Source: JAFASC01 sp034669505 (GTDB lineage: Bacteria; Pseudomonadota; Alphaproteobacteria; Rhizobiales; Beijerinckiaceae). Taken from it: a DNA stretch of 64,000 bases. Positions within the stretch are counted from its first letter, which is position 1, and every line of letters begins with the position of its first letter. Shown here in pieces: positions 41,472 to 50,280 of the stretch. The notes under the pieces are model-generated. The model was not told where the DNA came from. It did no database searches and saw nothing but the letters and a program-made list of their open reading frames with translations. Both the position numbers and the translations under genes were made by a program. Where the stretch lies: positions 1-64,000 of the forward strand of contig JAXDNJ010000039.1 in assembly GCA_034669505.1 (NCBI GenBank), written 5' to 3'.

Positions 41472-41972
41472 TCAGCTGAACTTTAACAGGCCGGTCAGCA
41501 TCTGCTTGAGAAAGCCCACCTCTGACCCCGCCGTCGGCGTGGTGCGGCTCAGGATATCCACGACCTGGCCGTCTTCCAGGCCATAATTGGCGATGCGCTC
41601 GACCTTCTTCTGCTTGTTGAAATAGACCGCGACGACGCGCTGGTCTGTCACCGACGGGTTTAAGAATCGGACCTGTCGCTCGATGCGCTGGCTGATGTAG
41701 TACCAGGCGTCGCCGCCGACGGTCGACGTCGTTGACGGCGTGCCGAGAATCGACAGCACCTTTTCCGCCGGCTGGCCGGCCTGCACTTGGTTCAGTCCGG
41801 AATCGCCGGCCATATAGCCGCGATTGATGGTGCCGTCATAGCCGAGGCAGCCGACAAGCGGCATGGTGAGGCAGAGCGCCCCGGCCAGCATTGCGGCGCG
41901 GCGGACGCCACGTCCCAATCCGCCAAAGGCCGCCGCGGCGGGCCCGCGCGATCCACTCTCCAACCCGCTCAT
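41472..41972 (-). CDS. bamE: Outer-membrane assembly lipoprotein BamE (SmpA/OmlA)
   Basis: A lipoprotein of the beta-barrel assembly complex. A signal peptide ending in the lipobox LVGC (cysteine 42 counted from the ATG at 41972) is followed by the BamE core: NQVQAGQPAEKVLSILGTPS and GDAWYYISQRIERQVRFLNP, then VVAVYFNKQKKVERIANYG. The C-terminal extension ends with LLKFS. An in-frame TTG at 41990 could add six residues. It is divergent from the cytochrome chaperone gene at 42141, an order conserved in Hyphomicrobiales. Confidence 0.9.
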   Translation of the reverse strand: MSGLESGSRGPAAAAFGGLGRGVRRAAMLAGALCLTMPLVGCLGYDGTINRGYMAGDSGLNQVQAGQPAEKVLSILGTPSTTSTVGGDAWYYISQRIERQVRFLNPSVTDQRVVAVYFNKQKKVERIANYGLEDGQVVDILSRTTPTAGSEVGFLKQMLTGLLKFS

Positions 41973-42140
41973 GTCGAAGCTCTGAGCCAAACGCGCCCCC
42001 CGCGGTCCATTGCAAGAAAGGTCCGGCGCGATTTCATGTTGCGCCGGTCAACAGCGGTCCCTAACCCCGAGGTTAGCCAAAAGCATGGCAGGAGCGCATT
42101 AGCTTGCGAATCGCGCAGCAACTCTTGTACGAGATGAACA

Positions 42141-42689
42141 ATGATTGGTAACCTTTTGCGATCGCGAGGCAATCGCCAAGTAATCGCGGCTTTGCATAGC
42201 GGAATCGTAGCGGCGGCGCGCCGGCCTGAATTATTTCTTCCTCCCTACGAAGTGCCGGACACGCTGGAAGGGCGCTTCGATCTCCTGGTGCTGTTCTCGA
42301 TCCTCGTCGCATTGCGCCTCGACAGCTTCCCCGAGCCCGGGCCGGAGGTGGCGCAGGAACTCGTGAACGCTCTGTTCGAGCATCTCGATGCCGATTTACG
42401 TGAGATGGGGGCCGGCGATCTCAGCATTCCCAGGCGCATGAAGACGCTCGCCGAAGCCTTTTCCGGGCGCAGCGCTGCCTATCGGGGGGCGCTCGCGCGG
42501 AACGAGCCGCTCTTGGCGTTGGCGCTCGCTCGCAACATTTATGGGAGCGAGACAGCCGATGCACGGGCCGATGCCCTCGCGGCCTATTGCCATCGCGCCG
42601 TTGTGGAGCTTGAGCGGGCCGAGCTCGCGAACATTCTTGCGGGTCCGCCGTTTCCTGATCCGGAGACCAGTCATGCCAGGCGTTGCTGA
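42141..42689 (+). CDS. Ubiquinol-cytochrome c chaperone family protein
   Basis: A 182-residue helical protein of the family of mitochondrial Cbp3/UQCC1, which helps assemble cytochrome b of complex III. Visible: YEVPDTLEGRFDLLVLFSIL near residues 35-55, VNALFEHLDADLREMGAGDL, IPRRMKTLAEAFSGRSAAY. It is the first gene of the downstream set with DUF177, which overlaps its last codons by 17 bases. Assignment is by this pattern and by its usual place next to bamE. Confidence 0.88.
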   Translation: MIGNLLRSRGNRQVIAALHSGIVAAARRPELFLPPYEVPDTLEGRFDLLVLFSILVALRLDSFPEPGPEVAQELVNALFEHLDADLREMGAGDLSIPRRMKTLAEAFSGRSAAYRGALARNEPLLALALARNIYGSETADARADALAAYCHRAVVELERAELANILAGPPFPDPETSHARRC

Positions 42690-43287
42690 GACCGGTGTGA
42701 GTTCCGCGTTTTTGCGGCCGCTGAAGGTCGAGGACGTTCCACCTGACGGGATAGACGTGACGATTTCCGCGACGGAAGCGGAGCGGCAGGCAATAGCGGC
42801 GGAGGACGGGCTGGAGGGCTTGGCAAAGCTCGAAGGCGCCCTGCATATCGAGCCTTGGCGCAAGGGCGGGCTCGCCGTGACCGGCGAGATGCGGGCGCAG
42901 GTAACGCAAATTTGCGTGGTGAGTCTGGACGCCTTCGATTCGGAGATCGTCGAGCCGATCGATGCGAAATTCGCCCCCGCGGGTGCGCCGACCACCAGCG
43001 TTGAGGCGGCAGGCCGCGCTAAGAAAGCACCGCGTCGCCGCTCGCCACCCCCAGAGGTGCCCGCGCGCGCACCGGAGTTCGACGGTGACGATCCGCCGGA
43101 CCCGATCAGCGAAGGGCGAATCGACCTTGGCGCTCTGGTCGCGGAATTCCTGGCGCTCGGCCTTGACCCTTATCCCCGCAAACCCGGCGTTGAATTTGAC
43201 GAGGCGCCGTTGGGAGCGGGCGACCAGATCAGGGAGAGCCCCTTCGCCAAGCTTGCCGCGCTGAAGGAGACAGGAGGCAGCAGCTGA
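42673..43287 (+). CDS. DUF177 (YceD-like) protein
   Basis: A 204-residue cytoplasmic protein of the YceD/DUF177 family, linked to 23S rRNA or ribosome-associated functions in other bacteria. Seen: LRPLKVEDVPPDGIDVTISA at the start, VTQICVVSLDAFDSEI in the middle (a single cysteine remains of the usual pair), and the C-terminal ALVAEFLALGLDPYPRKPG. The ATG at 42673 is inside the preceding gene (17-base overlap). In many bacteria rpmF follows; here plsX follows after 157 bases and rpmF is absent, as is usual in alphaproteobacteria. Confidence 0.85.
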   Translation: MPGVAETGVSSAFLRPLKVEDVPPDGIDVTISATEAERQAIAAEDGLEGLAKLEGALHIEPWRKGGLAVTGEMRAQVTQICVVSLDAFDSEIVEPIDAKFAPAGAPTTSVEAAGRAKKAPRRRSPPPEVPARAPEFDGDDPPDPISEGRIDLGALVAEFLALGLDPYPRKPGVEFDEAPLGAGDQIRESPFAKLAALKETGGSS

Positions 43288-43444
43288 AAAGCTGCAGGGC
43301 GGGATTATGTGTCGTGTTTGCCCGACGGCACGCTTGCCGTGCGTGTTTCCGCCACTATTGTCCGCCAGCCGAACGGCGTGCCCAAGCTCGCGTTAGAGAC
43401 GCGAACAAACCTTTTCCTGGTGGTTCCGTGGAGCTGCAGCGACC

Positions 43445-44521
43445 ATGAGCAAGCCGGTTCGCATCGCCCTCGATGCAATGGGCGGCGACGTCGGGCCGGA
43501 GGTTGTCATCCCCGGCGCAGCTTTGGCCTTGGAGCGGCGTCCAGACACGAACTTCATCTTTTTTGGCAAGCAAGCGGTGGTGCGTCCGCTGCTCGACGCA
43601 CATCCGAAGCTTGCCGCGGCTTCCACCCTCCAGCACACCGAAATTGCGATTGCGATGGATGAAAAGCCAACCCAGGCCTTGCGCTCGGGACGGCGTACCT
43701 CGTCAATGTGGATGGCGCTTGAGGCGGTAAAAGCAGGGCAAGCCGATTGCGCCGTGTCTGCCGGCAATACCGGCGCCCTCATGGCAATGGCCAAAATCTG
43801 CTTGCGCACCATGCCCCAGATCGAGCGGCCGGCGCTGGCGGCGATCTGGCCGACGATCCGCGGCGAATCGATCGTCCTCGATGTCGGGGCGACGATCGGC
43901 GCCGATGCGCAGCACCTCGCGGATCTGGCAGTCATGGGCGCCGCAATGGCCCACATTCTTTTCGATCTGGAGCGGCCGACGGTGGGGCTTCTCAATATCG
44001 GAGTCGAGGAGATCAAGGGGCTTGAAGAGGTCAAGGCGGCGTCGCGGCTCTTGCGCGAAGCCGATTTGCCGGCCCTCTCCTATCAAGGCTTTGTCGAAGG
44101 CGACGATATCGGCAAAGGCACGGTCGATGTCGTGGTCACGGAGGGTTTTGCCGGAAATATCGCGTTGAAGAGCGCCGAAGGGACGGCGAAGCAGGTGGCG
44201 CAATATTTCCGCGACGCCATGAGCCGCAGCTTCACGGCCAAGATTGGGTTTTTCCTGGCGCGGCGCGCATTCGATGCGCTTCGCGACAAAATGGACCCTC
44301 GTCACGCCAATGGCGGGGTTTTCTTAGGCCTCGATGGCGTGGTGATCAAAAGCCATGGCGGAGCCGATGCTCTGGGCTATGCCGGGGCGATCGAAATCGG
44401 CTACGAGATGGTTCGGCATCGGCTCCTCGACCGAATCCGCGAAACGCTGATCCTCGCCGAGGAAGAGCGCACGCCCGTGCCAAGCCTGCCGGCCTCTAAT
44501 CGCGCCCTCAGCGCGGAATAA
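43445..44521 (+). CDS. plsX: Phosphate acyltransferase PlsX
   Basis: A 358-residue enzyme that makes acyl-phosphate from acyl-ACP for phospholipid synthesis. The N-terminus VRIALDAMGGDVGPEVVIPG, the middle ALRSGRRTSSMWMALEAVKA and GNTGALMA, and EGFAGNIALKSAEGTAK are family hallmarks. Start ATG at 43445. It is followed by fabH 16 bases later and ihfA, the plsX-fabH-ihfA order common in alphaproteobacteria. Confidence 0.96.
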   Translation: MSKPVRIALDAMGGDVGPEVVIPGAALALERRPDTNFIFFGKQAVVRPLLDAHPKLAAASTLQHTEIAIAMDEKPTQALRSGRRTSSMWMALEAVKAGQADCAVSAGNTGALMAMAKICLRTMPQIERPALAAIWPTIRGESIVLDVGATIGADAQHLADLAVMGAAMAHILFDLERPTVGLLNIGVEEIKGLEEVKAASRLLREADLPALSYQGFVEGDDIGKGTVDVVVTEGFAGNIALKSAEGTAKQVAQYFRDAMSRSFTAKIGFFLARRAFDALRDKMDPRHANGGVFLGLDGVVIKSHGGADALGYAGAIEIGYEMVRHRLLDRIRETLILAEEERTPVPSLPASNRALSAE

Positions 44522-44537
44522 AGGAACAATCACTCGC

Positions 44538-45527
44538 GTGCCGTCACGACAGAATTCTTTGCGATCCGTTGTCCTCGGCATCGGTTCCTACTTGCCCGAA
44601 CAGATCGTGACGAACGCCGATCTCGCCGCGCGGATGGACACATCCGACGAGTGGATCGTGCAACGCACGGGCATTCGGCAGCGCCATATCGCCGATAAAA
44701 GCGAGACGACCTCGACGCTGGCCGCGCGTGCCGCCGAAGCCGCCCTTGCCGACGCTGGCCGTGAGGCCGCGGAGGTCGATCTCATCATCGTGGCGACCTC
44801 GACGCCGGATTACACGTTTCCTGCTGTCGCAACGCAGGTCCAGGCTGCGCTCGATATTCGCGCCGGCGCCGCCTTCGATCTGCAGGCCGTCTGTTCGGGA
44901 TTCGTGTTTGCGGTTGCAACTGCCGACAAATTTTTGACCACCCGCGCCAACAAATGTGCGCTTGTCATCGGCGCGGAAACATTCTCGCGCCTGATGGACT
45001 GGAAGGACCGTACGACCTGCGTGCTGTTCGGGGACGGGGCAGGGGCCCTGCTGCTTGAAGCACAGGAGTCGAATGGCGAGCTGCGTGAGCGCGGCGTCCT
45101 CACTTCGCACCTGCGTTCCGATGGCCGGCATCGCGAAAAACTTTATGTCGACGGCGGCCCCTCGGCCACCGGTACTGTTGGACACTTGCGCATGCACGGC
45201 CGCGAAGTTTTCCGCCATGCCGTCGGCATGGTGACCGATGTTGTCCGCGACGCGTTTGCGGCGACAGGGACGGGCGCGGATGACCTCGACTGGTTCGTGC
45301 CGCATCAGGCAAACCGGCGCATTATCGATGCCTCGGCGGAAAAGCTTGGCATCGCGCCGGAGAAAGTCGTCATCACCGTCGATCGGCACGGCAACACCTC
45401 AGCCGCCTCCATTCCCCTGGCGCTGGCCGAAGCACATGCGGATGGCCGCATCAAAAAGGGCGACCTGGTGATGATCGAAGCCATGGGGGGTGGCTTCACA
45501 TGGGGCTCCGCCTTGATACGATGGTGA
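44538..45527 (+). CDS. fabH: Beta-ketoacyl-ACP synthase III
   Basis: A 329-residue condensing enzyme that starts fatty acid synthesis from acetyl-CoA and malonyl-ACP. The catalytic triad is complete: C119 in LQAVCSGFVFA, H256 in VPHQANRR and N286 in HGNTSAAS. It starts with GTG at 44538, 16 bases after plsX, and belongs to that operon; ihfA follows 77 bases later. Confidence 0.96.
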   Translation: MPSRQNSLRSVVLGIGSYLPEQIVTNADLAARMDTSDEWIVQRTGIRQRHIADKSETTSTLAARAAEAALADAGREAAEVDLIIVATSTPDYTFPAVATQVQAALDIRAGAAFDLQAVCSGFVFAVATADKFLTTRANKCALVIGAETFSRLMDWKDRTTCVLFGDGAGALLLEAQESNGELRERGVLTSHLRSDGRHREKLYVDGGPSATGTVGHLRMHGREVFRHAVGMVTDVVRDAFAATGTGADDLDWFVPHQANRRIIDASAEKLGIAPEKVVITVDRHGNTSAASIPLALAEAHADGRIKKGDLVMIEAMGGGFTWGSALIRW

Positions 45528-45604
45528 GCGTAGGGCAGTGTGCTCCCGCCACCGTCTTTCCACAGGGATAGCCGGCCTTCGGCGTTCATTTCCGAGCTTC
45601 GTTT

Positions 45605-45991
45605 ATGTCCAGCGCGAATTCGGCATCAGCAGTGCGGGTCGGGGGTGGTGAAGCAGAAGCGAGTGATGGCTCGGCCGGAACCGGCCGCACGCTCACCCGG
45701 GCCGATCTGACCGACGCCGTCTATCGTCGGGTCGGGCTGTCGCGCAGTGAATCCGCAAACCTCGTTGAATCCGTCCTTGACGAGATCCGTGACGCAATTG
45801 TACGCGGCGACACGGTGAAACTGTCGTCTTTCGGGTCGTTTGTCGTGCGTTCGAAGGGCGAACGCATAGGCCGCAACCCGAAGACCGGTATTGAAGTGCC
45901 AATCACCCCCCGGCGCGTGATGGTGTTTAAACCCTCGAACACCTTGAAAGCGGCGATCAACGGTCAGACCGCCGAGGCCGAGGACGATTGA
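45605..45991 (+). CDS. ihfA: Integration host factor subunit alpha
   Basis: A 128-residue DNA-bending protein of the HU/IHF family. The core begins at LTRADLTDAVYRRVGLSRSE near residue 30 and contains VKLSSFGSFVVRSKGERIGR and NPKTGIEVPITPRRVMVF, with the arm proline in NPKTG. E. coli IhfA starts just before that core, so residues 1-29 (Gly/Ser/Ala-rich) are an N-terminal extension; the ATG at 45605 is the only start there, although an internal start cannot be excluded. The MerR gene usually following in this group is absent. Confidence 0.93.
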   Translation: MSSANSASAVRVGGGEAEASDGSAGTGRTLTRADLTDAVYRRVGLSRSESANLVESVLDEIRDAIVRGDTVKLSSFGSFVVRSKGERIGRNPKTGIEVPITPRRVMVFKPSNTLKAAINGQTAEAEDD

Positions 45992-46005
45992 AGCGTGCCG
46001 ACGTG

Positions 46006-46030
46006 ACGCCCCGACAACATCCCGGGGCGT
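46006..46030 (+). terminator. Stem-loop after ihfA, possible terminator
   Basis: An 8-bp GC-rich stem ACGCCCCG (46006-46013) / CGGGGCGT (46023-46030) with a 9-base loop, 15 bases after the ihfA stop. No T-run follows, so it may be Rho-linked or stabilise the message end. Confidence 0.4.
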
Positions 46031-46114
46031 GGGTGCATTAATCGGCTGCATTTGAGGAAACTTTAGTCAGTGCACTGGGTTTGACGTGCAGTTGAGACCC
46101 TGGGCTTGACTGTG

Positions 46115-46327
46115 ATGAACGGACATCCTCCTAAGCGACGCTCCGCCAGCTGGTTGTGGTTCCTCCTGCTGATCCCCTATGTCGGGCTCCTCTGGGTCCC
46201 GTTCTACAATCACGTTGAGCCGAGGCTTTTCGGCTTCCCCTTCTTCTATTGGTACCAGCTCCTCTGGGTACCGATCTCGGCCCTGCTGACCTGGATCGTT
46301 TATCGGGGGCTCGACCATGGCGAATAA
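46115..46327 (+). CDS. DUF3311 small membrane protein paired with a solute symporter
   Basis: A 70-residue protein with two hydrophobic segments (SWLWFLLLIPYVGLLWVPFY and YQLLWVPISALLTWIVYRGL) matching DUF3311. I choose the ATG at 46115; a TTG at 46106 is three codons upstream. Its stop overlaps the start of the sodium:solute symporter gene by 11 bases. This two-gene arrangement, like YhdT with PanF, implies a small partner subunit for the transporter. Confidence 0.85.
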   Translation: MNGHPPKRRSASWLWFLLLIPYVGLLWVPFYNHVEPRLFGFPFFYWYQLLWVPISALLTWIVYRGLDHGE

Positions 46328-47801
46328 CATCGATCCCGTCCCGCTCGCGGTCTGCGTCTTCTTCTTCGCCCTGGTGACCGTGATGGGCTTCATCGCGGCG
46401 CGCTGGCGCGTGCCAAAGAACCTCGCAAGCATCGACGAATGGGGTCTCGGCGGGCGCCAATTCGGCACCTGGATCACTTGGTTCCTCGTCGGCGGCGATT
46501 TCTATACGGCCTACACGGTCATCGCCGTTCCGGCGCTCGTCTACGCCGTCGGCGCCTACGGGTTTTTCGCGCTGCCTTACACAATCATCGTCTATCCCTT
46601 CGTGTTCGCGGTGATGCCGGTCTTGTGGAAAGTCGCAGCCGAGCGCGGCTATGCGACGTCGGCGGATGTCGTTCACGGCATGTACAATTATAGGCCGTTG
46701 GAACTCGCTGTCGCCGTCACCGGCGTGATCGCGACGATGCCCTACATCGCGCTGCAGCTGATCGGCATGGCGGCGGTTATCAAGGCGCTCGGCCTTACCG
46801 GCGAAATCCCGCTCATCATAGCCTTCGTGATTCTGGCGCTCTACACCTACTCATCGGGTCTGCGGGCGCCGGCGCTGATCGCTTTTGTCAAGGACATCAT
46901 GATCTACATCGTGGTGATCGCGGCAGTGGTGATCATCCCGGCGAAGCTTGGCGGCTACGGTGCGATCTTCGATGCGGCCGACGCAGCCTTCAAGGCGAAG
47001 GGCTCCGGCGGGATCGTGCTCTCGGGCGCGCAGTTCTTCCCCTATGCCTCGTTGGCACTTGGATCGGCGCTCGCCGCGTTCATGTATCCGCACACGTTGA
47101 CGGGAATATTCGCGAGCCGAAGCGGCGACACGATCCGCAAGAACGCGATCTTGCTGCCGGCTTACACGCTACTCCTCGGCCTGATTGCGCTCTTGGGCTA
47201 CATGGGCATCGCCGCCGGCCTGAAAGTCGCGAGCAACAACGACATAGTCCCGGAGCTCTTCAAGAGTCAGTTCCCGAATTGGTTCGCAGGTTTTGCCTTC
47301 GCCGCTATCGGCATCGGCGCGCTCGTGCCTGCAGCGGTGATGAGCATCGGCGCGGCGAACCTCTTCACCCGCAACTTCTGGAAGGCCTACGTCAATCCGG
47401 AGATCGATCATGCCGGCGAGGCCCAGGTCGCAAAAATCACTTCTCTGGTGGTGAAGGTCGGTGCGCTTCTCGTCATCCTGTTCCTGCCGACGCAATTCGC
47501 GCTCGATCTCCAGCTGCTCGGCGGATTGTGGATCATGCAGACGCTGCCGGCGCTGATCTTTGGTCTTTACTGGAGCTGGTTCCGCGCCCCGGCGCTGCTC
47601 GCCGGCTGGGCGGCGGGTTTCCTCATCGGCACATGGATGGCGTGGACCGATGGCCTGAAGCCCCTCCATACGCTCGCCTTTGGGTCGACCTCCGTGACGC
47701 TCTATGTCGGACTGATCGCGCTGGCGATCAACATCGTGGTTGCGGTGCTCGTGAACCTGGTCGTTCCGGCGCGGCGGGTTGCGACACGGCCGGCGCAGTA
47801 G
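46317..47801 (+). CDS. Sodium:solute symporter (SSS family)
   Basis: A 494-residue membrane protein with about 13 helices of the SSS family, which drives uptake with Na+. Seen: WGLGGRQFGTWITWFLVGGD near residue 42, YTAYTVIAVPALVYAVGAYG, YMGIAAGLKVASNNDIVPEL and LVPAAVMSIGAANLFTRNFW, the latter being the family signature region near helix 8. Substrate is not predictable; monocarboxylate or pantothenate are typical for DUF3311-paired members. The start overlaps the DUF3311 gene. Confidence 0.9.
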   Translation: MANNIDPVPLAVCVFFFALVTVMGFIAARWRVPKNLASIDEWGLGGRQFGTWITWFLVGGDFYTAYTVIAVPALVYAVGAYGFFALPYTIIVYPFVFAVMPVLWKVAAERGYATSADVVHGMYNYRPLELAVAVTGVIATMPYIALQLIGMAAVIKALGLTGEIPLIIAFVILALYTYSSGLRAPALIAFVKDIMIYIVVIAAVVIIPAKLGGYGAIFDAADAAFKAKGSGGIVLSGAQFFPYASLALGSALAAFMYPHTLTGIFASRSGDTIRKNAILLPAYTLLLGLIALLGYMGIAAGLKVASNNDIVPELFKSQFPNWFAGFAFAAIGIGALVPAAVMSIGAANLFTRNFWKAYVNPEIDHAGEAQVAKITSLVVKVGALLVILFLPTQFALDLQLLGGLWIMQTLPALIFGLYWSWFRAPALLAGWAAGFLIGTWMAWTDGLKPLHTLAFGSTSVTLYVGLIALAINIVVAVLVNLVVPARRVATRPAQ

Positions 47802-47862
47802 CGGGCCGGCACCTCGTTTATCGCGCTCACGCAGCAGCGTCGCGCCCGGATTTCCTTGAGGA

Positions 47863-47879
47863 GCGAGGCGTCGCCTCGC
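47863..47879. repeat. Stem-loop GCGAGG / CCTCGC between convergent genes
   Basis: A 6-bp inverted repeat with a 5-base loop just before the end of the convergent peptidoglycan hydrolase gene. It may help termination from either side; no T-run is present. It shares its core with the stem-loop at 11900-11918. Confidence 0.35.
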
Positions 47880-47883
47880 GCCC

Positions 47884-49482
47884 CTAAGCGAAACTCCCGC
47901 GTTCCGCTGAAAGATTGCCGGACTCCACATGTTTCAGGGTAGCGGCGGCGCGCTTGTCCGAATCCGTCATATTGGTTTGCGCCCGCTTCACCAGATAAAG
48001 GTCGAGGACCTTGCTTTCGTCCGCGGTCGTCCAAGTCTTCGGATCTTTGCGTCCCCCTCCAGAGACGAACGCCGTGACCGCCGCGAGCAGTGTCTTCGGC
48101 ACATGGCCCGGCCGGTTGACATGCTCGTCCAATAGCAGCGCCACTCCGTATTCCGACGAGATGTAGTCCGAAAGCTTTTGGCTGCGACCGGGAATCGGCA
48201 CGGGATAAAACGTGCCGACGCGCGACATCGCCAGCGCGATTTGCGCTCGTCGCACCTCTTGATCATGGGCCGCGCGCCAAAAACGATACGCCCAGATATT
48301 CTCGCGCAAGACCTTCTTCTTGGCCCCCGTGTTGAGCGTCTGCCCTTCCAGAACGAGGAATCCATATTGCAAGGTATTCGGCGGGGAAGATTTCATCTCC
48401 ACATCCAACCCAAGCGAGCCGAAATATTCCTGAAAGGCAGCCGCCGCGCGCGTCTTCAGAAGATCGAGCAAGCCCGCAAGTTCACCGGCTCCGTTTGCCG
48501 CGCCGGCGGTCCATTGAAACACGCCGCACGATAGGAAGGAGTTGTCATACGTGTTGATGGCCTCGATCTTTCCCTCGTTTTCGGATACCGCCTGGATGAC
48601 GCGCTGCAGGCTTTTCGAAATGTTGGGGAAGGCGTCGGGGTCCTGCTCGAAGAACTTTCCGATACTCGTCGCACCGAAATTGAACATGCCTGCGCGCAAG
48701 ACAGTGCCGAAACGTGTGCCGCCGGGGCCGAAAACGCCTTTGCCTCTGACGCTGATGTCGCCGGGCTCGGCGGGCGGCGGGACTGTCGGCGCTGCGGCAG
48801 CCTCCATCGCCACTTCCCGTGCGAACGAGGCGACTGCGGCCGGCGCCGTGTCCTTGCTTGGTGCCTGACCGGACGGCGCTTGCGGCGCATCCGTTGCTGA
48901 ACCCGTGACCGGCGGCTTGGCGCTGAAGCGCTGCTTCATGATTTCATCGATGTAGGACCACGTGTAGACGCTGGTTGCGCCGGCCGCACTTGGGGCCTGG
49001 ACGTGTCCGGAATCCTTGAATGTGAAATAAAAGCCTGCGGTCAAACCAAGCTTCGTCGCTTCCTGGGCATAGAACTCGTAGCAGGGATCATTGCCGTCCT
49101 CGACCATTTTGCCGTCGCGGTAGCAATAGCAATCAGCTGCCAGTCCCCATTGATGCCATCCCGAGCCGGGCAGTTGCTCGGTCAGCTTGTTCTTTTGTCG
49201 CGGAATATCCCGGTAGTTCGACAAGAGCGCGGCAAGCCAGGGCGCTCCTTTGTCGGCGAGCATCTTGCTTTTGCTGTCGATCAACGTTGCCGGGTGACCC
49301 TTCCATTTGCAGTAATATTCCGCTTGCACCTGCGGTGTCCGTAATCCCTGAGAAACGCGAAAATCGTATCCTGCTTGCCGGCATGTCGCGATTAAGGTCG
49401 TTAACGTCGCCTCAAACTGAGCATCCAATCCAAACCCTTTCGCCGGCGCCGCAGCGGAATGAACGTCATGCAGGGTTGCCAT
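47884..49482 (-). CDS. Bifunctional peptidoglycan hydrolase (M15-type peptidase plus lysozyme-like domain)
   Basis: A 532-residue protein with two probable cell-wall domains and no visible signal peptide. Residues about 15-180 match the M15 D-Ala-D-Ala or L-Ala-D-Glu peptidase fold: SQGLRT at 44-49, the zinc ligands H110 and D117 in GWHQWGLAAD, and H160 in FKDSGH. A Pro/Ala-rich linker spans about 190-245. Residues about 255-460 contain SENEGKIEAINTYDNSFLSC and GVFQWTAGAANGAGEL, which resemble a lysozyme- or transglycosylase-like domain; E301 or E303 is the likely catalytic acid. The start ATG at 49482 follows GGAGAG. Phage-type lysins and secretion-system effectors share such features; no phage genes are near. 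Confidence 0.75.
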   Translation of the reverse strand: MATLHDVHSAAAPAKGFGLDAQFEATLTTLIATCRQAGYDFRVSQGLRTPQVQAEYYCKWKGHPATLIDSKSKMLADKGAPWLAALLSNYRDIPRQKNKLTEQLPGSGWHQWGLAADCYCYRDGKMVEDGNDPCYEFYAQEATKLGLTAGFYFTFKDSGHVQAPSAAGATSVYTWSYIDEIMKQRFSAKPPVTGSATDAPQAPSGQAPSKDTAPAAVASFAREVAMEAAAAPTVPPPAEPGDISVRGKGVFGPGGTRFGTVLRAGMFNFGATSIGKFFEQDPDAFPNISKSLQRVIQAVSENEGKIEAINTYDNSFLSCGVFQWTAGAANGAGELAGLLDLLKTRAAAAFQEYFGSLGLDVEMKSSPPNTLQYGFLVLEGQTLNTGAKKKVLRENIWAYRFWRAAHDQEVRRAQIALAMSRVGTFYPVPIPGRSQKLSDYISSEYGVALLLDEHVNRPGHVPKTLLAAVTAFVSGGGRKDPKTWTTADESKVLDLYLVKRAQTNMTDSDKRAAATLKHVESGNLSAERGSFA

Positions 49483-49602
49483 TTTAGCTCTCCAAAAGGG
49501 TCGGTTTTAAAACAAGCATCCTGACGTAGTACGAAGCTTAGGGCAAGACGGCGCTGTTATTAATTTCGCCCCGACGGCGGCTCCGCCCGATTGGACGCGC
49601 GT

Positions 49603-50268
49603 CTAGATGTCAGGCGGCTGATCAGAACGCGCGCCATAGTGCCTAAACCTTTCGACGGTCTGCGCGATCTCATCGTCTGAAAGGACGTGCGGGGTCCCGA
49701 TCTTGAGCGCCGCCGCATATTGTTTGCAGAGCGTCTCGACCTCAACGGCGAGCCACATTGCTTTGTCGAGATCGGGGCCGGTGGCGATCATGCCGTGATT
49801 GGCGAGAAGACAGGCGTTTCGCCCTGCGAGCGCCGCAACGGCAATTTCGGACAGTTCCGCCGTACCGTAACTCGCATAGGCGCCGCAACGGATCGTGGGA
49901 CCGCCGACGGCGGCGATCATGTAATGTACGGCGGGAATTTCCTTTCGGCAGATCGCAAAGGCCGTCGCATAGATCGGATGGGCATGCACGATGGCCCCGA
50001 CATCGTCGCGCGCTTTCATGATGTCGCAATGAAAGCGCCATTCGGAAGACGGCTGAAGCCGATGCTGGTAAGAACCGTCTAGCGTGATCGGCACGATATC
50101 CTCGTGTGTCATTCGCTCGTAGGGAATGCCCGACGGGGTGATCAAAAGCCCGTCGCGCCACCGCACCGATATGTTGCCCGATGTGCCTTGATTGATGCCG
50201 AGCGCGTTCATTTGGCGGCACGCCGCCACGATCGATTGAGGGATGGCAACGTCGTCCGGGGCAGCCAT
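49603..50268 (-). CDS. Class II aldolase/adducin family protein
   Basis: A 221-residue zinc-dependent aldolase of the fuculose-phosphate aldolase type. The zinc and catalytic residues are seen as SSEWRFHCDI (acid), HAHPIYATA (two histidines) and LANHGMIATG. The N-terminus GTSGNISVRWRDG and TPSGIPYE form the phosphate site. The physiological substrate cannot be told. It lies 12 bases downstream of the hypothetical secreted protein gene on the same strand, so they are likely one operon. Confidence 0.88.
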   Translation of the reverse strand: MAAPDDVAIPQSIVAACRQMNALGINQGTSGNISVRWRDGLLITPSGIPYERMTHEDIVPITLDGSYQHRLQPSSEWRFHCDIMKARDDVGAIVHAHPIYATAFAICRKEIPAVHYMIAAVGGPTIRCGAYASYGTAELSEIAVAALAGRNACLLANHGMIATGPDLDKAMWLAVEVETLCKQYAAALKIGTPHVLSDDEIAQTVERFRHYGARSDQPPDI

Positions 50269-50280
50269 TGGTGGCCGTTT

